Shown: positions 34,303 through 43,928, numbered from the stretch's first letter. The stretch is 51,932 bases of DNA from an uncultured Shewanella sp. (GCF_947491715.1 NZ_CANLKR010000033.1:1-51932); one strand, 5' to 3'. The notes: generated by a model not told the origin, from the letters alone. Numbers and translations are program-made.

Positions 34303-35079
34303 ATGAGCGATTTAAAACAAGCAGCCCAAACTGCCATTCAATTAATGGATTTAACCAGCCTAAACGATGATGATACCGATCAAGTGATTATTGATTTGTG
34401 CCATAAAGCCTTAACGCCAGCAGGCCATACGGCAGCCATTTGTATCTATCCACGTTTTATTCCCATAGCTCGAAAAACACTCAATGAATTGGGGGCAGAA
34501 GATATCCGTATTGCGACGGTCACGAATTTTCCCCATGGTAATGATGATATTGCCATTGCAGTATTAGAAACTCGCGCAGCTGTGGCTTATGGAGCCGACG
34601 AAGTGGATGTGGTATTTCCTTATCGTGCCTTAATGGAAGGTAATGAAACACTAGGTTTTGAGCTTGTAAAAGCCTGTAAAGAAGCCTGCGCTGATGAGGT
34701 TAAACTTAAAGTCATCATAGAATCAGGGGTACTTGAAAAGCCAGATTTAATTCGCCGAGCGTCAGAGCTGTCTATTGATGCAGGTGCCGATTTTATCAAA
34801 ACCTCAACCGGCAAAGTAGCAGTCAATGCCACTCTCGAAGCGGCAGAGATCATGATGACGGTGATCAGTGAGAAAAACCCTCAAGTGGGCTTTAAGCCAG
34901 CAGGTGGTGTACGTGATGCTGCGGCTGCAAAAGCATTTTTAGCCTTGTCTGAGCAAATCTTAGGTAAAGATTGGGCAACGCCTGAGACGTTTCGTTTTGG
35001 TGCATCCAGCTTATTAAGCAATTTATTAACAACATTAGATTTAGCCTCGGCAACGGATCTGTCTCAAAGCGGATATTAG
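34303..35079 (+). CDS. deoC: Deoxyribose-phosphate aldolase DeoC
   Basis: Cleaves deoxyribose-5-P to glyceraldehyde-3-P and acetaldehyde. A 258-aa TIM barrel; ATG 34303 with GGAGC upstream gives MSDLKQAAQTAIQLMDLTSL, like E. coli, and the open frame to 34228 is an unneeded extension. The Schiff-base lysine is in FIKTSTGK and the second lysine in GFKPAGGVR. It begins the deoC-deoA-deoB-deoD order, with a 74-bp gap to deoA. Confidence 0.97.
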   Translation: MSDLKQAAQTAIQLMDLTSLNDDDTDQVIIDLCHKALTPAGHTAAICIYPRFIPIARKTLNELGAEDIRIATVTNFPHGNDDIAIAVLETRAAVAYGADEVDVVFPYRALMEGNETLGFELVKACKEACADEVKLKVIIESGVLEKPDLIRRASELSIDAGADFIKTSTGKVAVNATLEAAEIMMTVISEKNPQVGFKPAGGVRDAAAAKAFLALSEQILGKDWATPETFRFGASSLLSNLLTTLDLASATDLSQSGY

Positions 35080-35153
35080 AGAGATTTATTGATAAGAGCG
35101 TGGACTCTATCCAGTCGAAATGACTTTGTTATTCATAACAAGGGGGGGTAAAT

Positions 35154-36485
35154 ATGTTGTTAGCACAAGAAATCATCAGAAAGAAGCGTAATAGGCAAAT
35201 TCTGTCCCAAGAAGAAATTGCTTTTTTTGTTAATGGGATCAGCAACAATACCATTTCTGAGGGACAAATTGCCGCTTTGGGCATGGCTGTTTATTTTAAT
35301 GATATGAACATGGATGAGCGGATCGCGTTAACCCAAGCGATGCGAGATTCAGGAGATGTGCTTAATTGGCAAAGTTTACACCTTGATGGTCCAGTTGTTG
35401 ATAAACATAGCACAGGTGGTGTGGGCGATTTAGTCAGTCTTGTGTTAGGGCCTATGGTTGCGGCTTGTGGTGGCTATGTGCCTATGATCTCTGGTCGAGG
35501 ATTGGGTCATACGGGGGGAACACTGGACAAACTTGATGCGATTCCAGGCTACCAGACCGAACCTGATAGCGGCTTATTTCGACGGCTGGTAAAAGAGGTC
35601 GGGGTGGCCATAATAGGCCAAACTGAAGATTTAGTGCCCGCGGACAAACGGTTTTATTCGATTCGTGATAATACGGCGACGGTGGAATCAATTTCATTGA
35701 TCACGGCTTCTATTTTATCAAAAAAGTTAGCGGCAGGTTTAGATGCGTTAGTGATGGATGTCAAAGTCGGTAATGGCGCTTTTATGCCCACTTATGAGGC
35801 ATCTGAACAGCTTGCACGCAGTATTACCCAAGTGGCCAATGGCAGTGGTACGCAAACCAGTGCGTTGCTAACCAATATGGATCAAGTACTTGCCACTTGT
35901 GCCGGTAACGGCTTAGAAGTGAAAGAAGCGGTGGACTTTTTAACAGGAACGTATCGACATCCTCGTCTCTTTGAGGTGACCATGGGTTTATGCACCGAAA
36001 TGCTGCTGTTAGGCGGATTAGCCTGCAATGAAGCGCAAGCTCGTGTTAAACTAAATGCTGTACTCGATAATGGTATGGCAGCAGAGATTTTTGCGCGCAT
36101 GGTGTCAGGTCTCGGTGGTCCCAGTGACTTTGTTGAGCACTCAGAGCGTTATTTACCGCAATCAAGTATTATTCGTCCTGTTTATGCTAAAAAATCTGGA
36201 TTTTTGGCGGCAATGGATACACGGCAATTAGGCTTAGCGGTTGTTAATTTAGGGGGCGGGCGTCATCGGCTCGGCGATGTATTAGATTACAGCGTGGGTT
36301 TATCCAAAGTGGCTTCCCTTGGGGAGGCGATGACGTTAGACACCCCGCTTGCTTTTGTCCATGCTCAGTCAAAAGAGGCCTTTTTGCAGGCTGAACAAGC
36401 TGTACAGCAAGCTATGATGATTAGTGAAGAAAAGCCTGATTTGGCTCCTGAAATTTATCGTTATATTCGTCAGTCGGATGTATAA
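35154..36485 (+). CDS. deoA: Thymidine phosphorylase DeoA
   Basis: Phosphorolyses thymidine to thymine and deoxyribose-1-P. A 443-aa family protein with signatures SGRGLGHTGGTLDKL and phosphate-binding DKHSTGGVGD. Lys and Ser catalytic contexts (LDALVMDVKVGNGAFMP) are intact. The start ATG follows a G7 tract as ribosome binding site. deoB begins 12 bp after its stop. Confidence 0.97.
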   Translation: MLLAQEIIRKKRNRQILSQEEIAFFVNGISNNTISEGQIAALGMAVYFNDMNMDERIALTQAMRDSGDVLNWQSLHLDGPVVDKHSTGGVGDLVSLVLGPMVAACGGYVPMISGRGLGHTGGTLDKLDAIPGYQTEPDSGLFRRLVKEVGVAIIGQTEDLVPADKRFYSIRDNTATVESISLITASILSKKLAAGLDALVMDVKVGNGAFMPTYEASEQLARSITQVANGSGTQTSALLTNMDQVLATCAGNGLEVKEAVDFLTGTYRHPRLFEVTMGLCTEMLLLGGLACNEAQARVKLNAVLDNGMAAEIFARMVSGLGGPSDFVEHSERYLPQSSIIRPVYAKKSGFLAAMDTRQLGLAVVNLGGGRHRLGDVLDYSVGLSKVASLGEAMTLDTPLAFVHAQSKEAFLQAEQAVQQAMMISEEKPDLAPEIYRYIRQSDV

Positions 36486-36497
36486 CGGAGTAAGATT

Positions 36498-37718
36498 ATG
36501 AAACGTACATTTATTTTAATGCTGGACTCGTTCGGTATTGGTGCTGCAAGTGATGCAGCTCAATTTGGTGATATCGGCTCGGATACTTTTGGACATATTG
36601 CCAAAGAGTGTGCCGAAGGGCGTGCCAATGTGGGGCGAGAGGGCCCGCTTAAGTTACCTAACCTTACTCGTTTAGGCTTAGCCCATGCGTCTAAAGAAAG
36701 TGTTGGCGATTTTCCAGCAGGTTTTGAACAATGTGCCGATGTAGATGTTATCGGGACTTATGGTTTTGCCGATGAACTCAGTTCTGGAAAAGATACACCC
36801 AGTGGTCATTGGGAAATGGCAGGCGTACCTGTCTTGTACGATTGGGGATATTTTACGGATTTAACGAACTCTTTTCCCAAAGCGCTGACGGATGATATTC
36901 TGGCAAAGGCCGGTTTGTCAGACTTTTTAGGAAACTGCCATGCATCGGGTACCACGATTTTAGAGCAGTTGGGTGAAGAGCATATGCGGACTGGAAAGCC
37001 GATTTTCTATACGTCTGCCGATTCTGTGTTTCAAATAGCCTGCCATGAAGAGACCTTTGGCTTAGAAAATCTTTACACCCTTTGTCAAATTGTGCGCGAC
37101 GCCTTGAGTGATTATAATATTGGCCGAGTGATTGCGCGCCCCTTTGTTGGCACAGGTTCCGATGATTTTGCGCGTACGGGAAATCGTCGTGATTATTCTG
37201 TCAAGCCACCTTCAAAAACCGTATTGGATAAATTGAAGGATGCGAATGGAGAAGTGGTAAGTGTCGGGAAAATTGCTGACATTTATGCCCATTGTGGGAT
37301 CACCAAAAAAGTCAAGGCGACGGGACTCGAAGCATTATTTGATGCAACGCTTGAAGAGATTAAACTGGCGACAGACAAAAGCATTGTGTTTACTAATTTT
37401 GTCGATTTTGATTCCCATTATGGTCATCGCCGCGATGTGGCGGGTTATGCAAAAGCATTAGAATATTTTGATGCTCGTCTACCTGAGTTGCTGGCATTAC
37501 TCAATGATGATGATTTGCTTTTGTTGACGGCAGATCATGGTTGCGATCCTACTTGGCCGGGCAGCGATCATACTCGTGAGAGAGTACCTGTTTTGGCCTA
37601 TGGCGGTGGATTGACTGCGGGTTCTATCGGTCTTAGAAGCAGCTTTGCCGATATGGGGCAGTCTATTGCAACCTATTTTGATTTATCACCGATGGACTAT
37701 GGTAAATCTTTTATTTAA
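36498..37718 (+). CDS. deoB: Phosphopentomutase DeoB
   Basis: Converts (deoxy)ribose-1-P to the 5-phosphate, linking DeoA/DeoD to DeoC. A 406-aa alkaline-phosphatase-fold enzyme with two-metal site motifs MLDSFGIGAASDA, DTPSGHWEMAG with the phospho-acceptor Thr, and TADHGCDPTWPGSDHTRE. It is the third gene of the deo operon, followed by an 87-bp gap that contains an inverted repeat. Confidence 0.97.
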   Translation: MKRTFILMLDSFGIGAASDAAQFGDIGSDTFGHIAKECAEGRANVGREGPLKLPNLTRLGLAHASKESVGDFPAGFEQCADVDVIGTYGFADELSSGKDTPSGHWEMAGVPVLYDWGYFTDLTNSFPKALTDDILAKAGLSDFLGNCHASGTTILEQLGEEHMRTGKPIFYTSADSVFQIACHEETFGLENLYTLCQIVRDALSDYNIGRVIARPFVGTGSDDFARTGNRRDYSVKPPSKTVLDKLKDANGEVVSVGKIADIYAHCGITKKVKATGLEALFDATLEEIKLATDKSIVFTNFVDFDSHYGHRRDVAGYAKALEYFDARLPELLALLNDDDLLLLTADHGCDPTWPGSDHTRERVPVLAYGGGLTAGSIGLRSSFADMGQSIATYFDLSPMDYGKSFI

Positions 37719-37732
37719 TTGACTAACATTAT

Positions 37733-37768
37733 GATTGTATAAGCTTAGTGAGCAAGGGTTATACAATC
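37733..37768. other. Inverted repeat in the deoB-deoD gap
   Basis: GATTGTATAA (37733-37742) is perfectly repeated as TTATACAATC (37759-37768), 16 nt apart. No T tract follows. Either an mRNA hairpin that sets deoD levels apart from deoCAB, or an operator. Confidence 0.5.
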
Positions 37769-37805
37769 AAAAGACTTATATTTTTTACTATTAGAGGTTA
37801 TATCC

Positions 37806-38516
37806 ATGGCGACACCACATATCAATGCTGTAGACGGTGCTTTTGGCGAAACAGTATTGTTTCCTGGCGATCCATTACGTGCAAAATACATTGCAGAAAC
37901 ATTTTTAGAAGATGTAGAGCAAGTCACTGATGTTCGTAATATGCTTGGTTTTACTGGTACTTATAAAGGAAAACGTATTTCTATTATGGGTTCTGGCATG
38001 GGGATCCCTTCATGTTCAATTTATGCCACTGAGTTGATTAAAGACTACGGCGTTAAAAATTTAATTCGTATTGGTACTTGCGGCGCGATTAGCACAGATG
38101 TAAAAGTACGTGATGTGATTATTGCTATGGGCGCATGTACTGATTCAAATGTGAATCGCTTGCGTTTCAAAGGCAATGACTTTGCTGCTATTTGTGATTA
38201 TAGCCTGCTTTCTGCTGTTGCAGATTCAGCTAAAGCTAAAGGTATTAATACGCGTATCGGTAATGTTTTTACTGCGGATCTATTTTATACGCCTGATCCA
38301 CAGATGTTTGATGTGATGGAGAAAATGGATATTCTAGGCGTTGAAATGGAAGCGGCAGGTCTTTATGGTGTCGCTAAAGAGTTTGGTGCTAAAGCCTTGT
38401 GTGTAGTGACGGTATCAGATCATATCCGTACCGGTGAGGTGACTTCTTCTGATGAGCGTCAAACAACATTCAATGACATGATTGAAATGACGTTAGAAGC
38501 GGCTATTACGTTGTAA
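37806..38516 (+). CDS. deoD: Purine-nucleoside phosphorylase DeoD
   Basis: Phosphorolyses purine (deoxy)nucleosides. A 236-aa hexameric-type enzyme: MATPHINA start, PGDPLRAKYIAETFL, MGSGMGIPSCSIYATELI, GVEMEAAGLYGVA and the catalytic Asp in TVSDHIRTGE. It is the last gene of the deo operon and has a 12-bp stem hairpin just downstream. Confidence 0.97.
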   Translation: MATPHINAVDGAFGETVLFPGDPLRAKYIAETFLEDVEQVTDVRNMLGFTGTYKGKRISIMGSGMGIPSCSIYATELIKDYGVKNLIRIGTCGAISTDVKVRDVIIAMGACTDSNVNRLRFKGNDFAAICDYSLLSAVADSAKAKGINTRIGNVFTADLFYTPDPQMFDVMEKMDILGVEMEAAGLYGVAKEFGAKALCVVTVSDHIRTGEVTSSDERQTTFNDMIEMTLEAAITL

Positions 38517-38525
38517 TTGTTATAT

Positions 38526-38553
38526 AGTGAAGATGGCATGAGCCATCTTCACT
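38526..38553. terminator. Hairpin terminator between deoD and smp
   Basis: AGTGAAGATGGC (38526-38537) pairs perfectly with GCCATCTTCACT (38542-38553) around ATGA. The stem is strong; the T content after it is modest (TGTGTACTTTCACTTT). It sits between convergent deoD and smp and may end both. Confidence 0.65.
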
Positions 38554-38571
38554 TGTGTACTTTCACTTTAT

Positions 38572-39291
38572 TCATTTATCCTGCTTGTCCTGCTTGTCCT
38601 GCTTATCCTGCTTATTCTGCTTGGAGCCTGATTGTTTCCTTAATCGCTTAATTAATTTGAGCCGGGCTTTACGTCTATCAACATAGACACGTTTATAAGA
38701 GAGTGAGCGTGACAGCAACATTCCGATAATTCCTGCAATGAGCAGCATAATTTGTTGTTGTTCCATATTAAGCTCATGAGCCGCTTTGATGTCATTCAGA
38801 AAAGAGTTAGGTGTAAGTCTTAATTCGATATAACCTAAGTTCTCATTGTCTTGTAATATAGGCTCTACATAAGGAGGATAGCTATTCAGTATACTCGTGA
38901 GTGTATGAGAGTTAGGGCTTAATGGGGTGTCACTGACTTGCTGAGCAAATGCGAGCCGAACACCATCATGGTTAAAAATACTGGCGGACATGACTTTAGG
39001 ATCTTGGATCAAGGCATTCGCTAACCAGTTTAATTGCTGTTTATCGTTCAATTTAAGTGCAGGTGCGGCCGCGTAGGCTGTTTGTTGTATAAATAAACGT
39101 GCCATCTTTTCTGTTTGGGACTTTAGAAGCTGTTGACCTTGTAGTAGGCTTGTTTCCCAGAGTTGAAACAAACTAATCATCAACAGGACCGCTATGATGA
39201 TCTGAATAAGTCGACTAATTCTGTGGCTCTTTTTTAAACCTTTAAGAAAAAACACGCCGCGCCTTAATTTATTGTATGCAAATTCCATCAT
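38572..39291 (-). CDS. smp: Smp/YtjB-like membrane protein with KQD repeat tail
   Basis: A 239-aa inner-membrane protein with two membrane helices (about 29-46 and 180-198) enclosing a periplasmic domain (about 50-178), the layout of E. coli Smp (YtjB). It is divergent from serB, as in E. coli. The first half of the periplasmic domain (LFIQQTAYAAAPALKLNDKQ) resembles that family. The cytoplasmic tail is basic and ends in KQN(KQD)4K, coded by a 9-bp tandem repeat (38581-38622), which is not a family feature as far as I know. The function is unknown. Confidence 0.8.
   Translation of the reverse strand: MMEFAYNKLRRGVFFLKGLKKSHRISRLIQIIIAVLLMISLFQLWETSLLQGQQLLKSQTEKMARLFIQQTAYAAAPALKLNDKQQLNWLANALIQDPKVMSASIFNHDGVRLAFAQQVSDTPLSPNSHTLTSILNSYPPYVEPILQDNENLGYIELRLTPNSFLNDIKAAHELNMEQQQIMLLIAGIIGMLLSRSLSYKRVYVDRRKARLKLIKRLRKQSGSKQNKQDKQDKQDKQDK
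38581..38622. repeat. 9-bp coding tandem repeat at the 3' end of smp
   Basis: CTGCTTGTC twice, then CTGCTTATC, CTGCTTATT and CTGCTT: about 4.7 copies. On the coding strand each unit reads Lys-Gln-Asp (or Asn). Copy changes stay in frame, so length variation between strains is expected. Confidence 0.85.
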
Positions 39292-39334
39292 AAATGATTT
39301 TGCAATACCTCGATAGTTGGAGAGAAATAAAGTA

Positions 39335-40315
39335 ATGAAAAGTTTGACTGAAGCATCCTTGTTACCTTGGTTACGGGATACGACTGTGTCTCAATGTGTG
39401 ATTAATGACGTCCATTTTACTCGTTATGAGGAAGCTGGTTTTCCTACAAGGGCATTCAGATATCGTGTTATTTTTCAAACTTCAAAAGATGAAAGTATGT
39501 TGCTGCAATGGCTTGTAGGGATAAATCAAGCTATTTCAATGGCTGTTATTGAAAGGCTGTCTCAGTATCATTGTGTTGAAATTGCGCTAGAAGTTGCATT
39601 AACTGATAGGGTATTGAATACATTTCCGTCTGACAATACGATTGAATTATTTAGCTTACCCAATAAGTTGCCATTATTAAACCAAGCGGGCGTTTTGGTA
39701 ATGGATATGGATTCGACGGCTATTCAAATAGAATGTATTGATGAGCTAGCTAAAATGGCGGGGGTAGGGAAGGCTGTAAGTGAAGTGACCGAAAGAGCGA
39801 TGCAAGGAGAACTCGATTTTGAAGAAAGTTTGCGAGCGCGCGTCGCGCAGCTGAAAGGGGCAAAAGCCAGTATTATAGCAACATTATGCCAACGTTTACC
39901 GCTCATGCCGGGATTAGTGGATATGGTGGAAGAGCTTAAATCTCATGGCTGGTACGTCGTTTTGGCGTCAGGTGGTTTTACGGCGTTCGTTGAACATTTA
40001 AAAAATGAGCTGGATCTTGATGCTGCATTTGCTAATAAATTAGTCATTGAAAATGAGCTGTTAACGGGTGAGGTAAATGGGCAGGTAGTGGATGCACAAT
40101 TTAAGGCGAATACTTTAGATATGTGTGCAAAAAGGTGGAAGATAGAGTCTGGCCAACGCTTAGCGATTGGCGATGGGGCGAATGATATTCCTATGATCCA
40201 AGCTGCTGACTTTGGTATTGCTTTCCATGGTAAACCTAAATTGACACAAGCCGCTGATGTTGCCATCCATAAAATGGATTTAAAGGCGTTGCCTTTTTTA
40301 TTGCTTTTAGCTTGA
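39335..40315 (+). CDS. serB: Phosphoserine phosphatase SerB
   Basis: The last step of serine synthesis. A 326-aa HAD-fold enzyme: DMDSTAIQIECIDELAK with the nucleophile Asp, SGGFTAF, and GDGANDIPMIQAADFG. The long N-terminal extension (about 110 residues) is regulatory in related species. ATG 39335 is chosen over TTG 39317, since GGAGAG lies upstream. It is divergent from smp and has a hairpin after its stop. Confidence 0.96.
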   Translation: MKSLTEASLLPWLRDTTVSQCVINDVHFTRYEEAGFPTRAFRYRVIFQTSKDESMLLQWLVGINQAISMAVIERLSQYHCVEIALEVALTDRVLNTFPSDNTIELFSLPNKLPLLNQAGVLVMDMDSTAIQIECIDELAKMAGVGKAVSEVTERAMQGELDFEESLRARVAQLKGAKASIIATLCQRLPLMPGLVDMVEELKSHGWYVVLASGGFTAFVEHLKNELDLDAAFANKLVIENELLTGEVNGQVVDAQFKANTLDMCAKRWKIESGQRLAIGDGANDIPMIQAADFGIAFHGKPKLTQAADVAIHKMDLKALPFLLLLA

Positions 40316-40321
40316 ATTCAC

Positions 40322-40365
40322 GCCCAAACTTGGGTTGTAAATGGTTTGGGCTATGTTTAATTTTA
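40322..40365 (+). terminator. Possible terminator of serB
   Basis: GCCCAAAC (40322-40329) pairs with GTTTGGGC (40344-40351), followed by TATGTTTAATTTT. The 14-nt loop is long. Confidence 0.55.
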
Positions 40366-40576
40366 TGCGTATAAACAATATGATACAGTTTTTTTAGTTT
40401 TAAGGTAGACTAAAAAGCTCTGTTTGAATAATGAATTTATGTTGTTGAAATTATTATAAGTTAATGACAGTGCTTGTTTGTTGTTTTTTATTTATCTAAA
40501 TTAGAGTCATTGCTCTTGTTTTTGTTTTATTAACTCAGTAACTTAGTTATAAAATTTTTGCGGTTAGTGTTAAATT

Positions 40577-41488
40577 GTGAACATAAATCAACAATCCTTA
40601 TTTATTCCTTATCATACAGGTCATTTGCATTTACGGCAGATTATGCCATTTAAGCAGAGCAAACATCCGATCCCTATTTTGATGTTACACGGTGCCATCT
40701 CCAATGGTAGAGTTTTTTATAGTGAGTCAAATAAAGGGCTTGCTAGTTATTTAGCCAGTCGAGGTTTTATCGTTTATGTGATGGATATTGAAGGGCGCGG
40801 GAAAAGTGCACCTAAACTTGGTCGAGGCTCTCATTTGGGGCAAGGAGAAGTGATCAGAGAGCAGCTGCCTCTAATACAGCAATATATTCTAACTCAACAC
40901 CCTGAAATTAGCCAAGTGCATTGGTGTGGCCACTCATGGGGCGGTGTATTAATGGCGAGTGCGATCGCTCGTTATGGCTATTTTCAACGGAATGTGGCTT
41001 CATTGGTGACTTTTGGCAGTAAACGAAAAGTGAATGTTAACTCCTTAAGAAAGTGGCTAGTGATCACATTCGGCTGGGGATATTTAGCGCGCTTTATTGC
41101 ATGGAGGAAAGGGTATTTTCCGGCAGAAAAATGGCGAGTAGGCATGGATAGTGAGAGTCAAACTTCGCTGAAGCAAAGTATTCAATGGGTCAATGGTGAC
41201 TGGATCGATACTGATGATGGTTTCGATTATGCCAAAGCTGCACAAAAAACCCAGTGGCCTAAAACATGGTTTATTGCAGGACAAGGCGATAAAGTGCTCG
41301 GTCATCCTGCTGATGTGGAAAGTATGATCAAGGAGTGCCAATTTCAAGAACCCCATTATACTCTCTTAGCCAAAAAGGAAGGTTTTAAGCATGATTATGA
41401 TCATGCTGGAATGTTAATCCATCAAGATATTGCAAAAGAGTTCTTTCCTAGTGTTAGTGATTGGTATCAACAGTTTAGTACTATTTGA
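40577..41488 (+). CDS. Alpha/beta hydrolase
   Basis: A 303-aa alpha/beta-hydrolase fold with oxyanion LHGA (about 37-40), nucleophile elbow CGHSWGG (Ser120), Asp238 in AGQGDKVLG and a candidate catalytic His276 in YDHAGML. It starts at GTG 40577; the ribosome binding site is poor. Basic residues and several Trp in the cap region (about 155-210) suggest a lipid-like or acyl substrate, but the substrate is unknown. It lies between serB and the glycan islet; the 260-bp spacer before it is AT-rich and has no gene. Confidence 0.85.
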   Translation: MNINQQSLFIPYHTGHLHLRQIMPFKQSKHPIPILMLHGAISNGRVFYSESNKGLASYLASRGFIVYVMDIEGRGKSAPKLGRGSHLGQGEVIREQLPLIQQYILTQHPEISQVHWCGHSWGGVLMASAIARYGYFQRNVASLVTFGSKRKVNVNSLRKWLVITFGWGYLARFIAWRKGYFPAEKWRVGMDSESQTSLKQSIQWVNGDWIDTDDGFDYAKAAQKTQWPKTWFIAGQGDKVLGHPADVESMIKECQFQEPHYTLLAKKEGFKHDYDHAGMLIHQDIAKEFFPSVSDWYQQFSTI

Positions 41489-41496
41489 ACGACAAT

Positions 41497-42444
41497 TTAG
41501 CGCCCTTTTTTAAAGCGACTTATACAAGTTGCGATCATACTTGGACGATTTTTTTTAAGTGTCTTTTCTATATCACTATATTGATAGCCCATTTGACTTA
41601 AGGTCTCGGTTCCTAAAATATCTAAATATTTTTTAGAATAGTTCCAGATTTTTGGATGGGATAAGTATTTTTCCCATTCTGTTGTCATATTTGCTGCAGG
41701 TTTATTATGATCGTATATGAACTTATCGCCGGTTTTCCATTGGCTAGCTTGATTATACTTGAGCATATTGCTTTCAAAATCAAGTGATAAATATGTACTT
41801 AATCGGTTCAACGTTGCTTCTGGAGAGGTCACAAGATCTTCATATTTAACCGAAATAGCATTATCACCAATGAGCTTTTGCCCTGCTAATAATGCTGAAG
41901 GCACTATCTCTAAATCATCATTGGGAAAAGGGGGCTTATAGTGTGTCCAGTTACGCGTAATCGATGAGAGAACGGCTAATGGGTTTCTAAATAAAAAAAT
42001 ATATTTTGCTTTGGGGAATGATTGATAGAGCTCAGGAATAAAGTAGGCGTAACGTGGGGTTTTATCAAGAAAGTAAATCTTTTTCGAGTGTGACAGTCTT
42101 GCGTTATAAATATGGTTAAACATGAACCTCATTCCTTCAAAATAATGAGACTGACCACTGGGAAAAGAGTCTAGAAATATTTTTGTATCTTCTCTTGAAT
42201 ATTTTAGTTCGTAGCTATCTTTTTCACGCCAAGGTTTTGAAATGGTCATTAATGCTGTTTGTAATAAGCGAGTTTCACCTAAAGCATCGATATCGGAATG
42301 ACCTTCTAGTAACCGAGTCAGTAATGTTGAGCCAGTACGAGGCTGACTGAGTATGAAAATGAGCTGTTCACCAAAATTATTTTTTATATCATTACTTTGC
42401 TGACTTTTATTTCCTGTGGCAGTTTTTTTTAGAGTAGGGTCCAA
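41497..42444 (-). CDS. PAPS-dependent sulfotransferase
   Basis: A 315-aa cytosolic sulfotransferase-family protein. The 5'-phosphosulfate loop LSQPRTGSTLLTRLL (about 32-46) and the 3'-phosphate motif FLFRNPLAVLSS (about 150-161, Arg153 and Ser160) are clear, and LDKTPRY is typical of this family. It starts with TTG 42444 behind TGAGG at good spacing. Acceptors in related proteins are carbohydrates, proteins or lipids. Flanking genes (two GT9 glycosyltransferases, GDP-mannose genes) suggest a sugar acceptor (inference). The DNA is AT-rich. Confidence 0.88.
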   Translation of the reverse strand: MDPTLKKTATGNKSQQSNDIKNNFGEQLIFILSQPRTGSTLLTRLLEGHSDIDALGETRLLQTALMTISKPWREKDSYELKYSREDTKIFLDSFPSGQSHYFEGMRFMFNHIYNARLSHSKKIYFLDKTPRYAYFIPELYQSFPKAKYIFLFRNPLAVLSSITRNWTHYKPPFPNDDLEIVPSALLAGQKLIGDNAISVKYEDLVTSPEATLNRLSTYLSLDFESNMLKYNQASQWKTGDKFIYDHNKPAANMTTEWEKYLSHPKIWNYSKKYLDILGTETLSQMGYQYSDIEKTLKKNRPSMIATCISRFKKGR

Positions 42445-42890
42445 AGTTTAGCCTCATAGTATAAAAATATTGTTTACAAGTATTAACTTTATTTAATTTT
42501 CATTTTGAACATTTCTATTGAATCATTCAATTATTTTTATCTTTCTTTACTTATACGTGTCAAAATTATAGATATAACCGCTTTATTCATGTTTTATGTT
42601 TTCAGTTTGTTGATAAAGTGCTTGTCTTTTGGTTTTGTAAGTTAATATGAATAATACTATTTACTTTATTATTATGGAGAATAATAAAGTGGAACGAGAC
42701 ATTGGTTTCAGTTGGTTTGAGTGATTTTTAGCAAATAGACTGGTGATGGAAGGAGAGCGAGGTTAAGATAGCTTTATTGTTTTTATATCCGTACATCCGT
42801 ATATTCAATAACATGCCAAATGCCATTTTTATTACATCCTTGTACGGTTCATATGTGAAGAGTATTTTTGATAGAGTCAAAATAAAATAT
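42445..42890. other. AT-rich gap with a perfect 11-bp hairpin
   Basis: No gene recognised. ACTTTATTATT (42663-42673) pairs perfectly with AATAATAAAGT (42680-42690) around ATGGAG. The segment separates two minus-strand genes (sulfotransferase and GT9). Confidence 0.4.
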
Positions 42891-43928
42891 TCATGATTGA
42901 TAGGTTTTTGTATTGTAGAGTTGGTTTACAGTTTCTAATATTAATTCTGGCTCTACAGTAAGAGAAAATGTTTCATGTTGATCCGCTGTTGGAAGCCAGC
43001 AAGATTTGGCGAGATCTTGTTCTCTATAGAGTGCAATAGTTGGTTTATTAAAAGAACTTGCGATGTGGACAATTGATGTGTCAACGGAAATAACTAAGGT
43101 ACTATTTTTAACATAAGAAACTGAATCCATAATATTATTAATAGGTGGGCAGATAATATTGTTATCAAGATTCTTCCATACTTGGCTGTTTTCTATATAA
43201 GGGGGGATTAATAAAATAATAGACTTATTAGTTTTATTGAGTTTGACAATAATATTTTTTACTTGTGAGAGGTTTAATGTTCTTTTTATTGTTGAAGCAA
43301 ATGGGTTAATTATAATATATGATTGAATATTATTTTCATTAAGGTAGCGTTCTACAGTTCTTCTAGACTCATTATTTTCATAGACTTTATAGCTATTACT
43401 GATAACATCAAACCCATAATCTTGAAGCATTTTACAGTACATTTTTGGTTTAGATAACTGTGTTAATCGCAATTCGGGGTTCAGGTGTATTGGTTGTGCT
43501 ATCGATTTATATTTATCCCAGTATAAACCAATGGTTAAATGAGGCTGTAAGCAATAGCCTATGAGAGAACGAAAACTTCGATTGAGTTTACAAGGCTCAA
43601 TAAGCAAGTCAATATCACCGACATTCGATGCTACTTTTTTACAATAACTTGGATATTGCCAGGCTCTTTTTTTATCAGGAAAGCAAAGGGGTTTAACACG
43701 TGGATCCGATTTAACAAGGCATAAGGTATTGTTGGAGCAAATGATATAGATGTTTGCACTATGCCATTTATAGAGTATTGCATCAATAACTGGAGAAAGC
43801 GAAAGGTAGTCACCGATAGGTAAGTTATAATTGATAATGACGTTAGGTGACTTGTTTAATTCGTTAATATTACTTAAGTTTTTTCTTTTTCTTGTAAATA
43901 AGCTGGAAATGACTTCCTTTGTATTCAT
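42891..43928 (-). CDS. GT9 (heptosyltransferase-like) glycosyltransferase A
   Basis: A 345-aa GT-B fold protein of the glycosyltransferase 9 family. N-terminal NLPIGDYLSLSPVIDAIL carries the Gly-Asp of heptosyltransferases. The C-terminal domain has VISVDTSIVHIASSFNKPTIALYR, the donor-binding DTS..H.A....P pattern. Strongly AT-rich codon use (Ile AUA, Asn AAU) sets it off from the housekeeping genes, which suggests transfer. The ribosome binding site is weak. The donor sugar is not predictable. Confidence 0.82.
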   Translation of the reverse strand: MNTKEVISSLFTRKRKNLSNINELNKSPNVIINYNLPIGDYLSLSPVIDAILYKWHSANIYIICSNNTLCLVKSDPRVKPLCFPDKKRAWQYPSYCKKVASNVGDIDLLIEPCKLNRSFRSLIGYCLQPHLTIGLYWDKYKSIAQPIHLNPELRLTQLSKPKMYCKMLQDYGFDVISNSYKVYENNESRRTVERYLNENNIQSYIIINPFASTIKRTLNLSQVKNIIVKLNKTNKSIILLIPPYIENSQVWKNLDNNIICPPINNIMDSVSYVKNSTLVISVDTSIVHIASSFNKPTIALYREQDLAKSCWLPTADQHETFSLTVEPELILETVNQLYNTKTYQS

